A stretch of DNA of 64,000 nt, taken from positions 1 to 64,000 of the forward strand of contig JADYZW010000059.1 of NCBI GenBank assembly GCA_020852955.1. Reading direction: 5' to 3'. The DNA comes from Deltaproteobacteria bacterium (GTDB lineage Bacteria > Desulfobacterota > Binatia > UTPRO1). The stretch's first letter is position 1. Every line of letters begins with the position of its first letter. The notes under the pieces were generated by a model. It saw only the letters and a program-made list of their open reading frames with translations. It was not told the DNA's origin and did no database searches. The position numbers and the translations under genes are program-made. Positions 1-7,865 of the stretch are shown in pieces.

Positions 1-42
1 ATCCTTACCAAGGATGTGCTCTGCCGACTGAGCTACCTGGGC
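1..42 (-). tRNA. tRNA-Thr (GGT anticodon), 3' part cut by window start
   Basis: The 5' half of a tRNA on the minus strand begins at 42 with acceptor strand GCCCAGG, then a D arm and an anticodon arm whose loop is TTGGTAA, giving anticodon GGT. The T arm and 3' end lie left of the window. It is the fourth tRNA of the array Thr-Tyr-Gly-Thr; in E. coli the same order leads into tufB, so a tuf gene is expected just outside the window. Confidence 0.9.
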
Positions 43-70
43 ACCTCGAATGCCGTCGCCGACGCTGGAG

Positions 71-144
71 AGCGGGAAACGGGATTCGAACCCGCGACCC
101 TCAGCTTGGAAGGCTGATGCTCTAGCCAACTGAGCTATTCCCGC
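71..144 (-). tRNA. tRNA-Gly (TCC)
   Basis: A full cloverleaf on the minus strand. Acceptor GCGGGAA pairs with TTCCCGC, the anticodon loop CTTCCAA gives TCC, and the T loop is GTTCGAAT. The discriminator base is U and CCA is not encoded. Third member of the Thr-Tyr-Gly-Thr array, 38 bp from tRNA-Tyr. Confidence 0.96.
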
Positions 145-181
145 GTTGAAATTGGTCATTTGGTGATCGCCACGAATCATA

Positions 182-264
<83 letters not shown>

Positions 265-301
265 ACTGCCAACCATGAAGACTCCGCCGACCGGTCCTCC
301 A

Positions 302-373
302 AGCTGGCGATAGGAATCGAACCTACAACCGCCTGATTACAAATCAGGTGCTCTACCGTTGAGCTACGCCAGC
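302..373 (-). tRNA. tRNA-Thr (TGT)
   Basis: Cloverleaf on the minus strand with acceptor GCTGGCG/CGCCAGC and anticodon loop TTTGTAA, giving TGT. It is the first gene of the four-tRNA array, so a shared promoter should lie between 374 and about 520. No clear -35/-10 pair was seen there. Confidence 0.96.
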
Positions 374-544
374 GGTCGATCTCTCGTGCTGGGAACCCCC
401 GACAGCCCGAACGTTCGTTTCGACGATGATCGCTATTACTCCGAGGTTCGCGCTTCCCGCCCGCGCGCAGGAAGCTTCTCAGGATGCGTTGGGACTCCGG
501 ATTGACGTGCGAACCTCCCTACATAGCGACCGGGTCTTGACGTG

Positions 545-1330
545 TCAACGAACGGGGCCCCCCGAGGGGTCCGGTAGAACCCGCGCCGCCATCTCGTAGA
601 GCGCGATGGCGGCCGCCGTCGCGGCGTTGAGGGACGCGACGCGGCCCCGGACCGGGATGGCGACGGTGAAATCGCAGGCGCGCGCGACCAGCGGCCGAAT
701 CCCCCGCCCCTCCGCACCGACGACGACGACGGCCCGTTCGATCGTCGGAAGATCTTGAAATCGCGACGTTCCTCCAGCGTCGAGTCCCACGCTCCAGTAG
801 CCCGCCGCCTTCAAGTCCACGAGCGCGCGCGCCAGGTTCACCACCTGCGCGATGGGAAGGTGGATCGCGGCGCCCGACGAGGCGCGGATCGCCGCCGCCG
901 TGACTCCCGCGCTCCGATCCTTCGGAAGCATCACTCCCCCGGCGCCGAGGACCTCGGCGGCCCGGATGATCGCACCGAGATTCTGCGGATCCTGGATTCC
1001 GTCGAGCGCCACGAACAACGACGGCGCCCTGGCGATGATGTCTTCGATCGCGACGAACGCGACCGGTTTCGTCCGGACCGCGATCCCCTGGTGATGACCG
1101 CCCGCGACCAGGCCATCGAGCACCTGTCGCGCGACGCGCTCGATGCGGATCCCCGACACCCGCGCCTCGGCGAGGATCGCCTCGACGCCCTGCGAGCCCT
1201 CCGCGACGTAGAGCTCCCGCACGGCGGCTGCCGAACCACGCAGCATCTCCATCACCGGATTGCGACCGAAGACCACCTCGTGATCCGAAGCGGCACGGAC
1301 CGTCCTGTGACGCGGCGAGTGGCGGGTCAT
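545..1330 (-). CDS. rlmB: 23S rRNA 2'-O-methyltransferase, SpoU/RlmB type
   Basis: 261-residue SPOUT-class methyltransferase. The RlmB type methylates the ribose of a guanosine (G2251 in E. coli numbering) in the 23S peptidyl-transferase P loop using S-adenosylmethionine. The N-terminal substrate-binding region begins near VVFGRNPVMEML (about residues 19-30). The catalytic domain carries SpoU motif 1, LDGIQDPQNLGAIIRAAE (about 109-126), the central AEGRGI motif (about 205-210), and motif 3, IPVRGRVASLNAATAAAI, which forms the trefoil knot and SAM site. Length is typical (about 245-260). It lies upstream of the tRNA-tuf array on the same strand and is divergent from lptF with only 32 bp between starts. 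RlmB versus another SpoU paralogue cannot be separated for certain by eye. Confidence 0.9.
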   Translation of the reverse strand: MTRHSPRHRTVRAASDHEVVFGRNPVMEMLRGSAAAVRELYVAEGSQGVEAILAEARVSGIRIERVARQVLDGLVAGGHHQGIAVRTKPVAFVAIEDIIARAPSLFVALDGIQDPQNLGAIIRAAEVLGAGGVMLPKDRSAGVTAAAIRASSGAAIHLPIAQVVNLARALVDLKAAGYWSVGLDAGGTSRFQDLPTIERAVVVVGAEGRGIRPLVARACDFTVAIPVRGRVASLNAATAAAIALYEMAARVLPDPSGGPVR

Positions 1331-1362
1331 GGTCGTTTCGAGTAGAGACAGCGAGGCATAGC

Positions 1363-2553
1363 ATGCCGCACTCGGGAATGGGCCCTACGCTCCGGCGCTA
1401 CTTCCTGCGCGAGGTCGCGGCGCCTTTTCTGCTCGGCATCGGTGTCTTCACCTTCATCCTGCTGATCGCCCGCATGCTGAAGCTGGTCGAGCTGGTGGTC
1501 AATCGGAGCGTTCCGATCCTCGAGATCGCGAAGCTCTTCGCCTACATCCTGCCGACGTTCCTCGAGGTCACCGTCCCGATGGCGCTGCTCCTCGCGGTGC
1601 TGCTCTCCTTCGGGAGGCTCTCGGCCGACAGCGAGATCGTCGCGCTCAAGACGTCGGGACTCAGCCTCTACCAGATGGTCGTGCCGGTGGCGGGATTCAC
1701 GCTCGTCGTAACCCTCCTCGCGTTGCTGCTCGCGGTGTACGCACGCCCCTGGGGCAACAGCAACTTGAAGGCGAGCCTCTACGAGATCGCGAAGACACGG
1801 GCGAGCGCGGGCCTCAAAGAGCGGGTCTTCAACGACGACTTTGCCGGGCTGGTCATCTACGTCGAGCACATCGAGCCGCCCGGCGACAAGCTCGGGGGCA
1901 TCCTCATCGCCGACGGCCGCGACCCGAACCAGCGCAATACGGTGCTCGCGAAGACCGGCTTTCTCGTCGGGAACGAGGAAGCGCATTCGGTGACGCTGCG
2001 CCTGCTCGACGGCAGCATCCACACCTTCCTTCCCGGCGAAAAGAGCTACCACAAGACCGATTTCACGACGTACGACGTCAGCCTGAACCTCGCCGTCGCG
2101 CTCGCGCGGTTCTCCCAGCGCGAGAAGGACGCGCAGGAGATGACCCTCGCCGAGCTGCGCCGCGCGATCGCCGAGCGGTCCGCCGCCGGACGGCCCGTGA
2201 ACGCCGAGCTGGTGGAGCTGCATCGCAAGTTCTCGCTTCCCTTCGCGTGCCTGGTATTCGGGCTCGTCGGCGTGCCGCTCGGCGTACAGCCGGTCCGCGC
2301 GGTCCGATCCCGCAGCTTCTCGGTCAGCCTGGCTCTGATCTTCCTCTACTACTTGATGCTGACCGCCGGCGAAGCGCTGGCGGAGAAGGGCCGCCTGCCC
2401 GCGGTGATCGCGCTCTGGATCCCGAACGTCGCGTTCGCGGCGCTCGGCCTGACGCTCTTCGTCGCCGCGGCCCGCGAGCGGACGCTCGCCCTGCGCCTCC
2501 CGGGGTCGGGCTGGCTGCGGATACGGCGCTCGGGCGCCGGCATCGTCCGATGA
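1363..2553 (+). CDS. lptF: LPS export permease LptF
   Basis: 396-residue inner-membrane protein of the YjgP/YjgQ family. With LptG and the ATPase LptB it extracts lipopolysaccharide from the inner membrane and passes it to the LptC/LptA bridge. Three N-terminal membrane helices (roughly residues 18-38, 60-85 and 105-125) precede a periplasmic beta-jellyroll region (about 130-275) and three C-terminal helices starting near FSLPFACLVFGLVGVPLG. Stop and next start overlap (ATGA at 2550-2553), so translation is probably coupled to lptG. LptF and LptG are homologous; this one is called F because it comes first. An in-frame ATG at 1378 could be the true start. Confidence 0.9.
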   Translation: MPHSGMGPTLRRYFLREVAAPFLLGIGVFTFILLIARMLKLVELVVNRSVPILEIAKLFAYILPTFLEVTVPMALLLAVLLSFGRLSADSEIVALKTSGLSLYQMVVPVAGFTLVVTLLALLLAVYARPWGNSNLKASLYEIAKTRASAGLKERVFNDDFAGLVIYVEHIEPPGDKLGGILIADGRDPNQRNTVLAKTGFLVGNEEAHSVTLRLLDGSIHTFLPGEKSYHKTDFTTYDVSLNLAVALARFSQREKDAQEMTLAELRRAIAERSAAGRPVNAELVELHRKFSLPFACLVFGLVGVPLGVQPVRAVRSRSFSVSLALIFLYYLMLTAGEALAEKGRLPAVIALWIPNVAFAALGLTLFVAAARERTLALRLPGSGWLRIRRSGAGIVR

Positions 2554-3626
2554 GGGTCGTCAGCCGCTACGTCCTCGTCGAGTTCCTGCGCGTGTTCGGC
2601 CTCTGCATGGTCGGGTTCCTGTTGATCTACATCCTCGTGGATCTCTTCGATCGGCTGGAAGGATTCCTCAAGTATCACGCGACCTTCGGCGAGGTGCTGC
2701 GGTATCTCTTCTTCAAGATCCCGCTGATCGTGACGCAGCTCGTCCCCGTCGCGACCCTCGCATCGGTCCTGATCGCGCTCGGCGCCATGGCGCGACACAA
2801 CGAGCTGACGGCCCTCCGGGCATCGGGCGTGAGCACCATGCAGGTCGCGACGCCCCTCTTCGCGATCGCCGCCGCGCTGAGCGTAGCGATCCTGATGTGG
2901 AACGAAACCGTCGTCCCGTACAGCACCGAACGATCCCGCTACATCGAGGTCGTCGAGATCCGCAACCGCCCCCTCAAGGCCCTCCTCAGCGAAGACGGCA
3001 TCTGGTTCCACGGACGGAACGGCATCTACAACATCGAGCACTTCGACTCGCGCACCGGTACGCTGGTCGGACTCACGGTCTACGATCTCCAGGCCGACTT
3101 CACGCTCCGACGACTCGTGCAGGTCCCGACCGCGCAATGGAAGGACGGCCGTTGGGTCATCGCGACTGCCGTCGAGCGGACGTTCGACAACGGCACGAGC
3201 GTCACGACACGCACCATGGCGCCCGACGAGTTCGTGCTTCCTGAGCGGCCTCAGGACTTCCAGGTGATCGAGAAAGACCCCGAAGAGCTCAACTTCCGCC
3301 GACTGCAGCATCACATCCGGGAGCTCAGCCGCAAGGGCATCGACACGACCGAGTCGCGCGTCGACCTGCACCTCAAGCTCGCCCTGCCGTTGGTGCCACT
3401 GGTGATGGTGCTCGTCGGTGTACCGCTCGCGGGTCGCAACCCGCGACGCCGGCCGCTCGCGACGAGCATCGGCATCGGCCTCGTGGTGGGCTTCAGCTAC
3501 TGGGTGCTCCTCGCGCTCACGATCTCGCTCGGACACGGCGGCGCGATTCCACCCGCGATTGCCGCATGGAGCGCGAACGGCGTCTTCGCGCTCCTCGGCG
3601 CGTTCCTGTTCCTCGGCCCGGAGTAG
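2550..3626 (+). CDS. lptG: LPS export permease LptG
   Basis: 358-residue YjgP/YjgQ-family permease, partner of LptF in the LPS transport ABC complex. The start is the ATG that overlaps the lptF stop by 4 bp and opens MRVVSRYVLVEFLRVFG, the typical amphipathic entry into the first membrane helix. Helices follow at about residues 10-35, 50-75 and 95-120, then a periplasmic domain (about 125-265), then three C-terminal helices beginning near LALPLVPLVMVLVGVPLAG. An upstream reading-frame extension back to 2247 lies inside lptF and is not the gene start. It is convergent with argC and ends 9 bp from it; no hairpin terminator is visible in that gap. Confidence 0.9.
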   Translation: MRVVSRYVLVEFLRVFGLCMVGFLLIYILVDLFDRLEGFLKYHATFGEVLRYLFFKIPLIVTQLVPVATLASVLIALGAMARHNELTALRASGVSTMQVATPLFAIAAALSVAILMWNETVVPYSTERSRYIEVVEIRNRPLKALLSEDGIWFHGRNGIYNIEHFDSRTGTLVGLTVYDLQADFTLRRLVQVPTAQWKDGRWVIATAVERTFDNGTSVTTRTMAPDEFVLPERPQDFQVIEKDPEELNFRRLQHHIRELSRKGIDTTESRVDLHLKLALPLVPLVMVLVGVPLAGRNPRRRPLATSIGIGLVVGFSYWVLLALTISLGHGGAIPPAIAAWSANGVFALLGAFLFLGPE

Positions 3627-3635
3627 GCCTCCGCC

Positions 3636-4688
3636 CTACGGCACGACCGCCAGGTGATCGAGGCCCCAGGGCTCGGGCCAGCCCATCATCGCGTTCAGGT
3701 TCTGGATCGCCTGACCGGCGGCCCCCTTCCCCAGGTTGTCGATCACCGAGACGACCACCGCGATGCGGCTCTTGGCGTCGAGCGCCCATCCGATCGCGCA
3801 ATCGTTCGTGCCGACGACGTCGCGGATCTCGGGCGGACGAACACCGGTCAACACCACGAAACGCTCGCTCCCGTAGCGCGATTCGAACGCCTTCGCGAAT
3901 GCGCCGAAATCCACGCCGGCGCGAGGCCGCACATACACGGTCGAAAGAATGCCGCGGCGGATCGGCAGCAGGTGGGGGACGAACGTGACGGCGACCTCGG
4001 CTCCCAGGAACGGGCGGAGCTGTTGCTCGATCTCCGGCGCGTGCCGATGCTCGCCGATCTTGTAGGCGCGCAGGTTGTCATCGACCTCCGCGAAGAGATA
4101 CTCGGCGGCGACCGTGCGTCCGGCGCCGGTCACTCCGGACTTCGCGTCGATGATGATCCCCCCGGATTCCACGAGCCCCGCTTCGGCGAGCGGAACGATC
4201 GCGAGCAGCGCCGCCGTCGGATAGCAGCCGGGATTCGCGACCAGGCGCGCCCCGCGCAGCGCTGCGCGTGCATGCTCCGTCAGCCCGTATACGGCCTCCC
4301 CCAGCAGCGCCGGAACCGGATGCGGCCCGTACACCCGCGCGTGCTCCGAGGGATCGCGGAAGCGGAAGTCCGCGCCGATGTCCACGACCCGCACTCCATG
4401 GTCGAGCAGCATCGCGATGCCCCCCCCGGACTTCCCGCTCGGCAACGCCGTGAACGCGACGTCGCAGCGCGCGGCGACCCGCGCCGGATCGAACGCCTCG
4501 AGTCGCAGGTCGAGTTTCCGGCGAAACGAAGGCAACACGTCGCCGAGCGCCTTGCCGGCGCTCTGCTCGGAGGTCACGACCGTGAGGTCGACCTTCGGGT
4601 GGCGAGCGAGCAGTCGAGCCAACTCGGCGCCCGCGTACCCGGTCGCTCCCACGACCGCGACGCGTACGGCGTCGGCTGGACCGGTCAT
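3636..4688 (-). CDS. argC: N-acetyl-gamma-glutamyl-phosphate reductase
   Basis: 350-residue cytosolic enzyme of arginine biosynthesis. It reduces N-acetylglutamyl-phosphate to the gamma-semialdehyde with NADPH. The NAD(P)-binding start is VAVVGATGYAGAELARLL (residues 10-27). The catalytic cysteine is C155 in LVANPGCYPTAALL, and the expected active-site histidine region is GEHRHAPEIEQ (about 212-222). Length matches the common type 1 enzyme. The start lies 4 bp after the rpsI stop, so it is probably cotranscribed as rplM-rpsI-argC, an order also found in other deltaproteobacterial-type genomes. Confidence 0.95.
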   Translation of the reverse strand: MTGPADAVRVAVVGATGYAGAELARLLARHPKVDLTVVTSEQSAGKALGDVLPSFRRKLDLRLEAFDPARVAARCDVAFTALPSGKSGGGIAMLLDHGVRVVDIGADFRFRDPSEHARVYGPHPVPALLGEAVYGLTEHARAALRGARLVANPGCYPTAALLAIVPLAEAGLVESGGIIIDAKSGVTGAGRTVAAEYLFAEVDDNLRAYKIGEHRHAPEIEQQLRPFLGAEVAVTFVPHLLPIRRGILSTVYVRPRAGVDFGAFAKAFESRYGSERFVVLTGVRPPEIRDVVGTNDCAIGWALDAKSRIAVVVSVIDNLGKGAAGQAIQNLNAMMGWPEPWGLDHLAVVP

Positions 4689-4692
4689 GGCG

Positions 4693-5091
4693 CTATCGTT
4701 TCGAGTATTGCGGACGCTTCCGCGCCTTGTGCCGACCGTACTTCTTGCGCTCGACCTCGCGCGGATCGCGCGTCACGAAGCCGGCCTTCTTCAACACGCC
4801 GCGGAACTCTGGGTGCGCCAGCATCAATGCCCGCGTGATTCCGTGTCGGATCGCGGTCGCCTGCGCGGCGACGCCCCCTCCGCCGACGTTCACGCTGAGG
4901 TCGTACTGTCCACGGGTGTTTGTCAGCTCGAACGGCTGATGCACGATCATCCGCGAAGTTTCGCGTCCGAAGTAGTCCTCCAACGTGCGCTCGTTGACGA
5001 CGAGCTTTCCCTCGCCAATCGACATCCTGACGCGAGCCACCGCGCTCTTGCGCTTGCCGGTGGCCACATGAACCTCTCGACGTTCTGCCAT
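4693..5091 (-). CDS. rpsI: 30S ribosomal protein S9 (uS9)
   Basis: 132-residue small-subunit protein. Its C-terminal tail reaches the P-site tRNA and ends in the family signature [14 protein letters not shown]. The conserved N-terminal part contains [15 protein letters not shown]. It follows rplM with 21 bp between them on the same strand, the near-universal L13-S9 pair, and precedes argC. Confidence 0.98.
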   Translation of the reverse strand: MAERREVHVATGKRKSAVARVRMSIGEGKLVVNERTLEDYFGRETSRMIVHQPFELTNTRGQYDLSVNVGGGGVAAQATAIRHGITRALMLAHPEFRGVLKKAGFVTRDPREVERKKYGRHKARKRPQYSKR

Positions 5092-5112
5092 ACCTCGTCC
5101 TCGTGCCTTGCT

Positions 5113-5553
5113 TCAGAACCTGAGCGTCTCGGGTTTCTGTGCCGCGTGGGGATGATCCGCCCCGCGATAGATCTTCAGCTTGGTCGCCAAGCGTCGACCC
5201 AGCCGATTTTTCGGAAGCATACCCACGATGGCGGACCGCAGCACCCGCTCGGGGCGCTCGTTCATGAGACGTCCCGCGGTTGTCCGCCGCACGCCGCCCG
5301 GATAGCCGGTATGGCGGTGGTAGATCTTGTCGGTGATCTTCGCGCCGGTGAGCCGCGCCTTCGCCGCGTTCACGACGACGACGAAATCCCCCGTGTCGAC
5401 GTGGGGAGTGAAGGTCGGCTTGTGTTTGCCGCGCAACACGTTTGCGACCTGCGTCGCCACGCGACCGACGACTCGCGAGTCGGCGTCGACGAGGTACCAC
5501 CGGCGAGCCTCGAGAGCATCCTCGCGCGACGCCATGTACGTATCTTTCTTCAC
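5113..5553 (-). CDS. rplM: 50S ribosomal protein L13 (uL13)
   Basis: 146-residue large-subunit protein needed early in 50S assembly. Recognised by RRWYLVDADSRVVGRVATQ (about residues 17-35), the YHRHTGYPGG motif in the middle, and ML(P)KNRLGRR followed by LKIYRGADHPHAAQ near the end. The start chosen (MKKDTYMASREDALE) is within the usual N-terminal spacing. It opens the rplM-rpsI-argC unit 26 bp downstream of tRNA-Asp. Confidence 0.98.
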   Translation of the reverse strand: MKKDTYMASREDALEARRWYLVDADSRVVGRVATQVANVLRGKHKPTFTPHVDTGDFVVVVNAAKARLTGAKITDKIYHRHTGYPGGVRRTTAGRLMNERPERVLRSAIVGMLPKNRLGRRLATKLKIYRGADHPHAAQKPETLRF

Positions 5554-5579
5554 TTCAGAGAATACCTTTCCGTTAAGAG

Positions 5580-5653
5580 CGGGGCCGACGAGACTCGAAC
5601 TCGCGACCTCCTGCGTGACAGGCAGGCGTTCTAACCGGCTGAACTACGACCCC
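5580..5653 (-). tRNA. tRNA-Asp (GTC)
   Basis: Cloverleaf on the minus strand. Acceptor GGGGTCG pairs with CGGCCCC (one G-U), the anticodon loop CTGTCAC gives GTC, and the discriminator is G as expected for Asp. It lies directly upstream of rplM in the same direction and marks the left edge of the decayed island. Confidence 0.96.
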
Positions 5654-5832
5654 CGAGGCGTTGGTCGGCCTTCCCTATCAATCACGTCGCCGGAGTTCAA
5701 TGGGCCGGGGCGGCACGGCCCATCGCGGACGATGACGAGCATCGCGAATGACGAGGGCCGCCTGGAGACCCGAGGAGTTGGCCGCCCTATCGGTTCCGGC
5801 TGGTTTCGTCCCGTTTCGGTCGGGAACGGGGC
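5654..5832. other. intergenic stretch at the left edge of the decayed island
   Basis: No convincing gene on either strand. A short plus-strand ORF from 5748 (about 98 codons) resembles nothing I recognise. The 10-mer GCTGGTTTCG at 5799-5808 repeats one inside tRNA-Val at 7874-7883 (see findings). Confidence 0.4.
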
Positions 5833-6155
5833 TCACCTGCCCCCACTACCGCCGCCAGGACCAGGCGCGGCGATATCCCGCAACACCCCGTCCGGGATCG
5901 GCACCTCACACGGCTCATAGTCACTTGGACGTCCGCAGGGATGCCGATGCCAGCCGCCGAGGTCGTCGTACCCGACTACGCGCTCGCCGTCTCTATGACG
6001 CTCAGGTCCGCCGCCGGCAAGCACAGCCGCAGCGGCTTCCGTAAGCGCGGCCTCGAAGTCGCCGATGGTCGAACCGGCGCACGCGGCGCCGTCGTCAGCT
6101 CGCGAAGGAGTGCAAGGATCTCTGCACGCTCCATCCTGAGCGCCTCCCACTCCAT
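5833..6155 (-). pseudogene. unrecognised small ORF behind the RT fragment, probably frameshifted
   Basis: Reading leftward from an ATG at 6155, one frame gives MEWEALRMERAEILALLREL and becomes arginine-rich nonsense to 5976. Another frame (5833-6150) carries a more protein-like continuation with GDFEAALTEAAAAVLAGGGP and ERVVGYDDLGGWHRH. A single-base indel near 6090-6100 would join them into one protein of roughly 105 residues. I do not recognise the product. It directly abuts, in frame, the truncated reverse-transcriptase segment, so the junction near 6174 looks like a deletion endpoint. Confidence 0.35.
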
Positions 6156-6173
6156 GCAGTCGCGCTCGGCGGC

Positions 6174-6413
6174 ATAGGCGATGAAGCCGCGCCGGAAAAT
6201 GGGGTCGAGGACGTCGAAGATCGCGTGAGGCAGCACCCGATAGCGAAAGGGGGCGGCGCGGATTTCGCGCTCTTTCGGATCGTGGATCAAGAAGCGGCGA
6301 AACGGACCCCAGACGTAAGCGCCCGCCTCGACCTCGGCCCGGATCACGAGGAGCTGGTGCTCGAGATCGTGCTCGAAGCGCTGCACCTCCGGCTGGCGCG
6401 CCCGGAATGGCCT
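6174..6413 (-). pseudogene. reverse transcriptase fragment, fingers region, DGR-type
   Basis: About 80 codons, with no start codon, match the N-terminal fingers of bacterial RTs of the diversity-generating-retroelement/retron class. Landmarks are RPEV-like (here QPEVQRFEHDLEHQL), GAYVWGPFRRFLIHDPKERE, IRAAPFRYRVLPHAI and DVLDPIFRRGFI. In complete enzymes the next residues are a SYA-x-R-x-GKGTH-type segment and the YxDD catalytic motif. Both are absent: the sequence switches to unrelated coding after FIAY. The protein is therefore truncated at both ends and catalytically dead. The preceding MutS-like ORF overlaps it in another frame. The RT class is an inference from memory of the family; a profile search against RT subclasses would settle it. 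Confidence 0.7.
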
Positions 6414-6418
6414 GCGCC

Positions 6419-6679
6419 CTATGCCACGTGGACGCTGCGTCCGCGGTGGCGAAGGAGTTTTTCGTACTTTTCGAGCGCCCGCCGGGGGAAGCCGCTGGCG
6501 GGTATCCGCTCCGGTTCCGAGTCGGCCGCGAGGTTGCGTACGGCGAGGCCGAGTTCCCGACCGCAGAACACCCCGTCCTCGAAGAAGGCCTGACAGAAGG
6601 CGCCGCTCGTGAGGAACACGATCGCCTCGGGATGCTCGAGGCGGAGGCGGAGATAGCGGGCGATGGTCGGGCTCGTCAT
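6419..6679 (-). CDS. stand-alone MutS domain-I-like protein (retroelement accessory type), possibly fused upstream
   Basis: An 86-residue segment beginning at MTSPTIARYLRL closely follows the mismatch-binding domain I of MutS: a PT-x-x-x-YL start, HPEAIVFLTSGAFCQAFFED in place of the usual (I/L)FFRMGDFYE(M/L)F, GRELGLAV, then IPASGFPRRALEKYEKLL in the position of P-x-x-G(V/I)PYHA. No MutS core, clamp or ATPase domains follow. The frame is open upstream to 6886, so it may be translated as part of a longer fusion; no Shine-Dalgarno precedes 6679. Small MutS-I-like (MSL) proteins are, to my recollection, reported accessory genes of some diversity-generating retroelements, and an RT fragment lies immediately downstream. 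Probably part of a decayed element. Confidence 0.65.
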   Translation of the reverse strand: MTSPTIARYLRLRLEHPEAIVFLTSGAFCQAFFEDGVFCGRELGLAVRNLAADSEPERIPASGFPRRALEKYEKLLRHRGRSVHVA

Positions 6680-7031
6680 CGTGTAGCGCACCCCGCCCTG
6701 GCGCGGCGGCTCGGGGCGCGCTGCCGGTCGCGCGGACTCTCCGGCCGGCGTCGGCGGGCTCGAGCCGAAGATCGGCGTCCAGTTGCCGTCGTTCGGGAAA
6801 TTCCCCGGGTACGCGGTGTGGTTGAAGGGCGCGAAGTTGCAGCCAGGCTGCACCGCGCCGGCGGCCGTGAGATCGGCGAGCGTCACCTTCCCATTCTGGA
6901 TCTTCTTGACGAGCCTCTTCCCGGCGCCGGTCGGGTGGGCACTTCTTCACGATCTGCGGCGCGGCGGGCGCGGCGCTCGTCAGCATGAGCGCAATGGCGG
7001 CCGTGAACGACCGTCGAACGAGAGTGTGCAT
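6680..7031 (-). pseudogene. secreted protein gene broken by a one-base frameshift
   Basis: The ATG at 7031 has an excellent ribosome-binding site and opens a clear signal peptide: basic MHTLVRR, hydrophobic AAIALMLTS, then an APAAP cleavage region. Near codon 33 the frame degenerates. Removing one C from the CCCACCC run (plus-strand GGGTGGG, about 6934-6940) restores a sensible reading: CPPTGAGKRLVKKIQNGK, then TLADLTAAGAVQPGC. An asparagine-rich stretch (CNFAPFNHTAYPGNFPNDGN) follows, then a proline-rich linker running straight into the MutS-like domain. I do not recognise the secreted domain. The break could be real decay or an assembly error in a homopolymer-like run. Confidence 0.5.
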
Positions 7032-7037
7032 GAGAAA

Positions 7038-7046
7038 TCCTCCTTT
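7038..7046 (-). promoter_or_regulatory. strong Shine-Dalgarno AAAGGAGGA
   Basis: AAAGGAGGA on the minus strand ends 6 nt before the ATG at 7031, almost fully complementary to the 16S 3' end. It fixes the start of the broken secreted-protein gene and is stronger than most SDs in this window. Confidence 0.8.
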
Positions 7047-7129
7047 GAAGCCGAGTGGAAACGGCGCGGAGTCGTATTCGTGGACGTGACCCAAAGTCCG
7101 CACGAAGCTGTCGAGCAAGATCGCTCTGC

Positions 7130-7853
7130 CCCGCCGGAAACCGCCGGCAAGGCGCTCCGTCATGTCACGAGCCGCGACATCGAGCGCTACCGCGAGCGTC
7201 AACGTGCCGACGACAAGGCGGAGGCGACCTGCAACCGCCATCTGACGTTGCCGCGCGCGGTCTACAACCGCGCGATCGCCGACGGCAAGATCGAGAACAG
7301 ACCCGTGCTGCCGGCGCGGTTCTTCAATAGAGACCAACCAGAGCGTCCGGTATCTCGACGACGACGAGGAGACGCGGCTCCGTGCCGAGATTCCCGACGA
7401 GCACCGGTCGAAGGTCGCGTTCGCGCTCGCGACCGGCTTTCGCCAGGGCAACCAGTTCACTCTCACGTGGGCCGACGTCAACTTCGAGGCCGGCACGATT
7501 CGCGCGCGGCAATCGACGTCCGGCCCCGACTACTACGTGCCGATGAACGACGAGCTGCGCGCGATTCTACGCGATCTTCCGAACCGACTCCGCGGCGAGT
7601 ACGTCTTTCCGAACGAGACGGGCGAGACGCCGCTCGACACGAGGAACTCCATCCACCGCGTGTTCACGCCGGCTCTCGAACGTGCCGACGTCTCCGGCTT
7701 CCGCTGGCACGATCTCCGGCACACGTTCGCGTCCCGACTGGTGATGGCCGGCGTCGATCTCCGCACGGTGCAGGAGCCGAAGGGCCACCAGACGACCGAG
7801 CCCGAGGCACAGAAGGCGGCACAACGGGCGGGGGACGAAGTGGTTGAGTTACC
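7130..7853 (+). pseudogene. tyrosine recombinase/integrase, frameshifted and truncated
   Basis: Two frames make one phage-type integrase. The first (about 7130-7330) holds the core-binding domain end: VTSRDIERYRERQRA, TCNRHLTLPRAVYNRAI and NRPVLPARFF. The second (from about 7336 to beyond 7853) holds the catalytic domain: NQSVRYLDDDEETRL, ALATGFRQGNQFTLTWADV, EYVFPNETGETP, and FRWHDLRHTFASRLVMAGVD with the HxxR box. After VQEPKGHQTTEPEAQKA the usual LRY-H catalytic tyrosine segment is missing by internal deletion, and the N-terminal arm-binding domain is also absent. No stop precedes the adjacent tRNA-Val, and the reading frame runs into its antisense. An integrase beside the 3' end of a tRNA is the classical layout of tRNA-targeted islands. 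Non-functional. Confidence 0.85.
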
Positions 7854-7865
7854 AACCGAAAACGA

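Noticed and set aside
5976-7496. 506-codon minus-strand open frame across the decayed island read as one protein
   Set aside because: It joins antisense of the integrase, a signal peptide, out-of-frame sequence and the RT fragment. Meaning switches between frames, so it is not a single gene.
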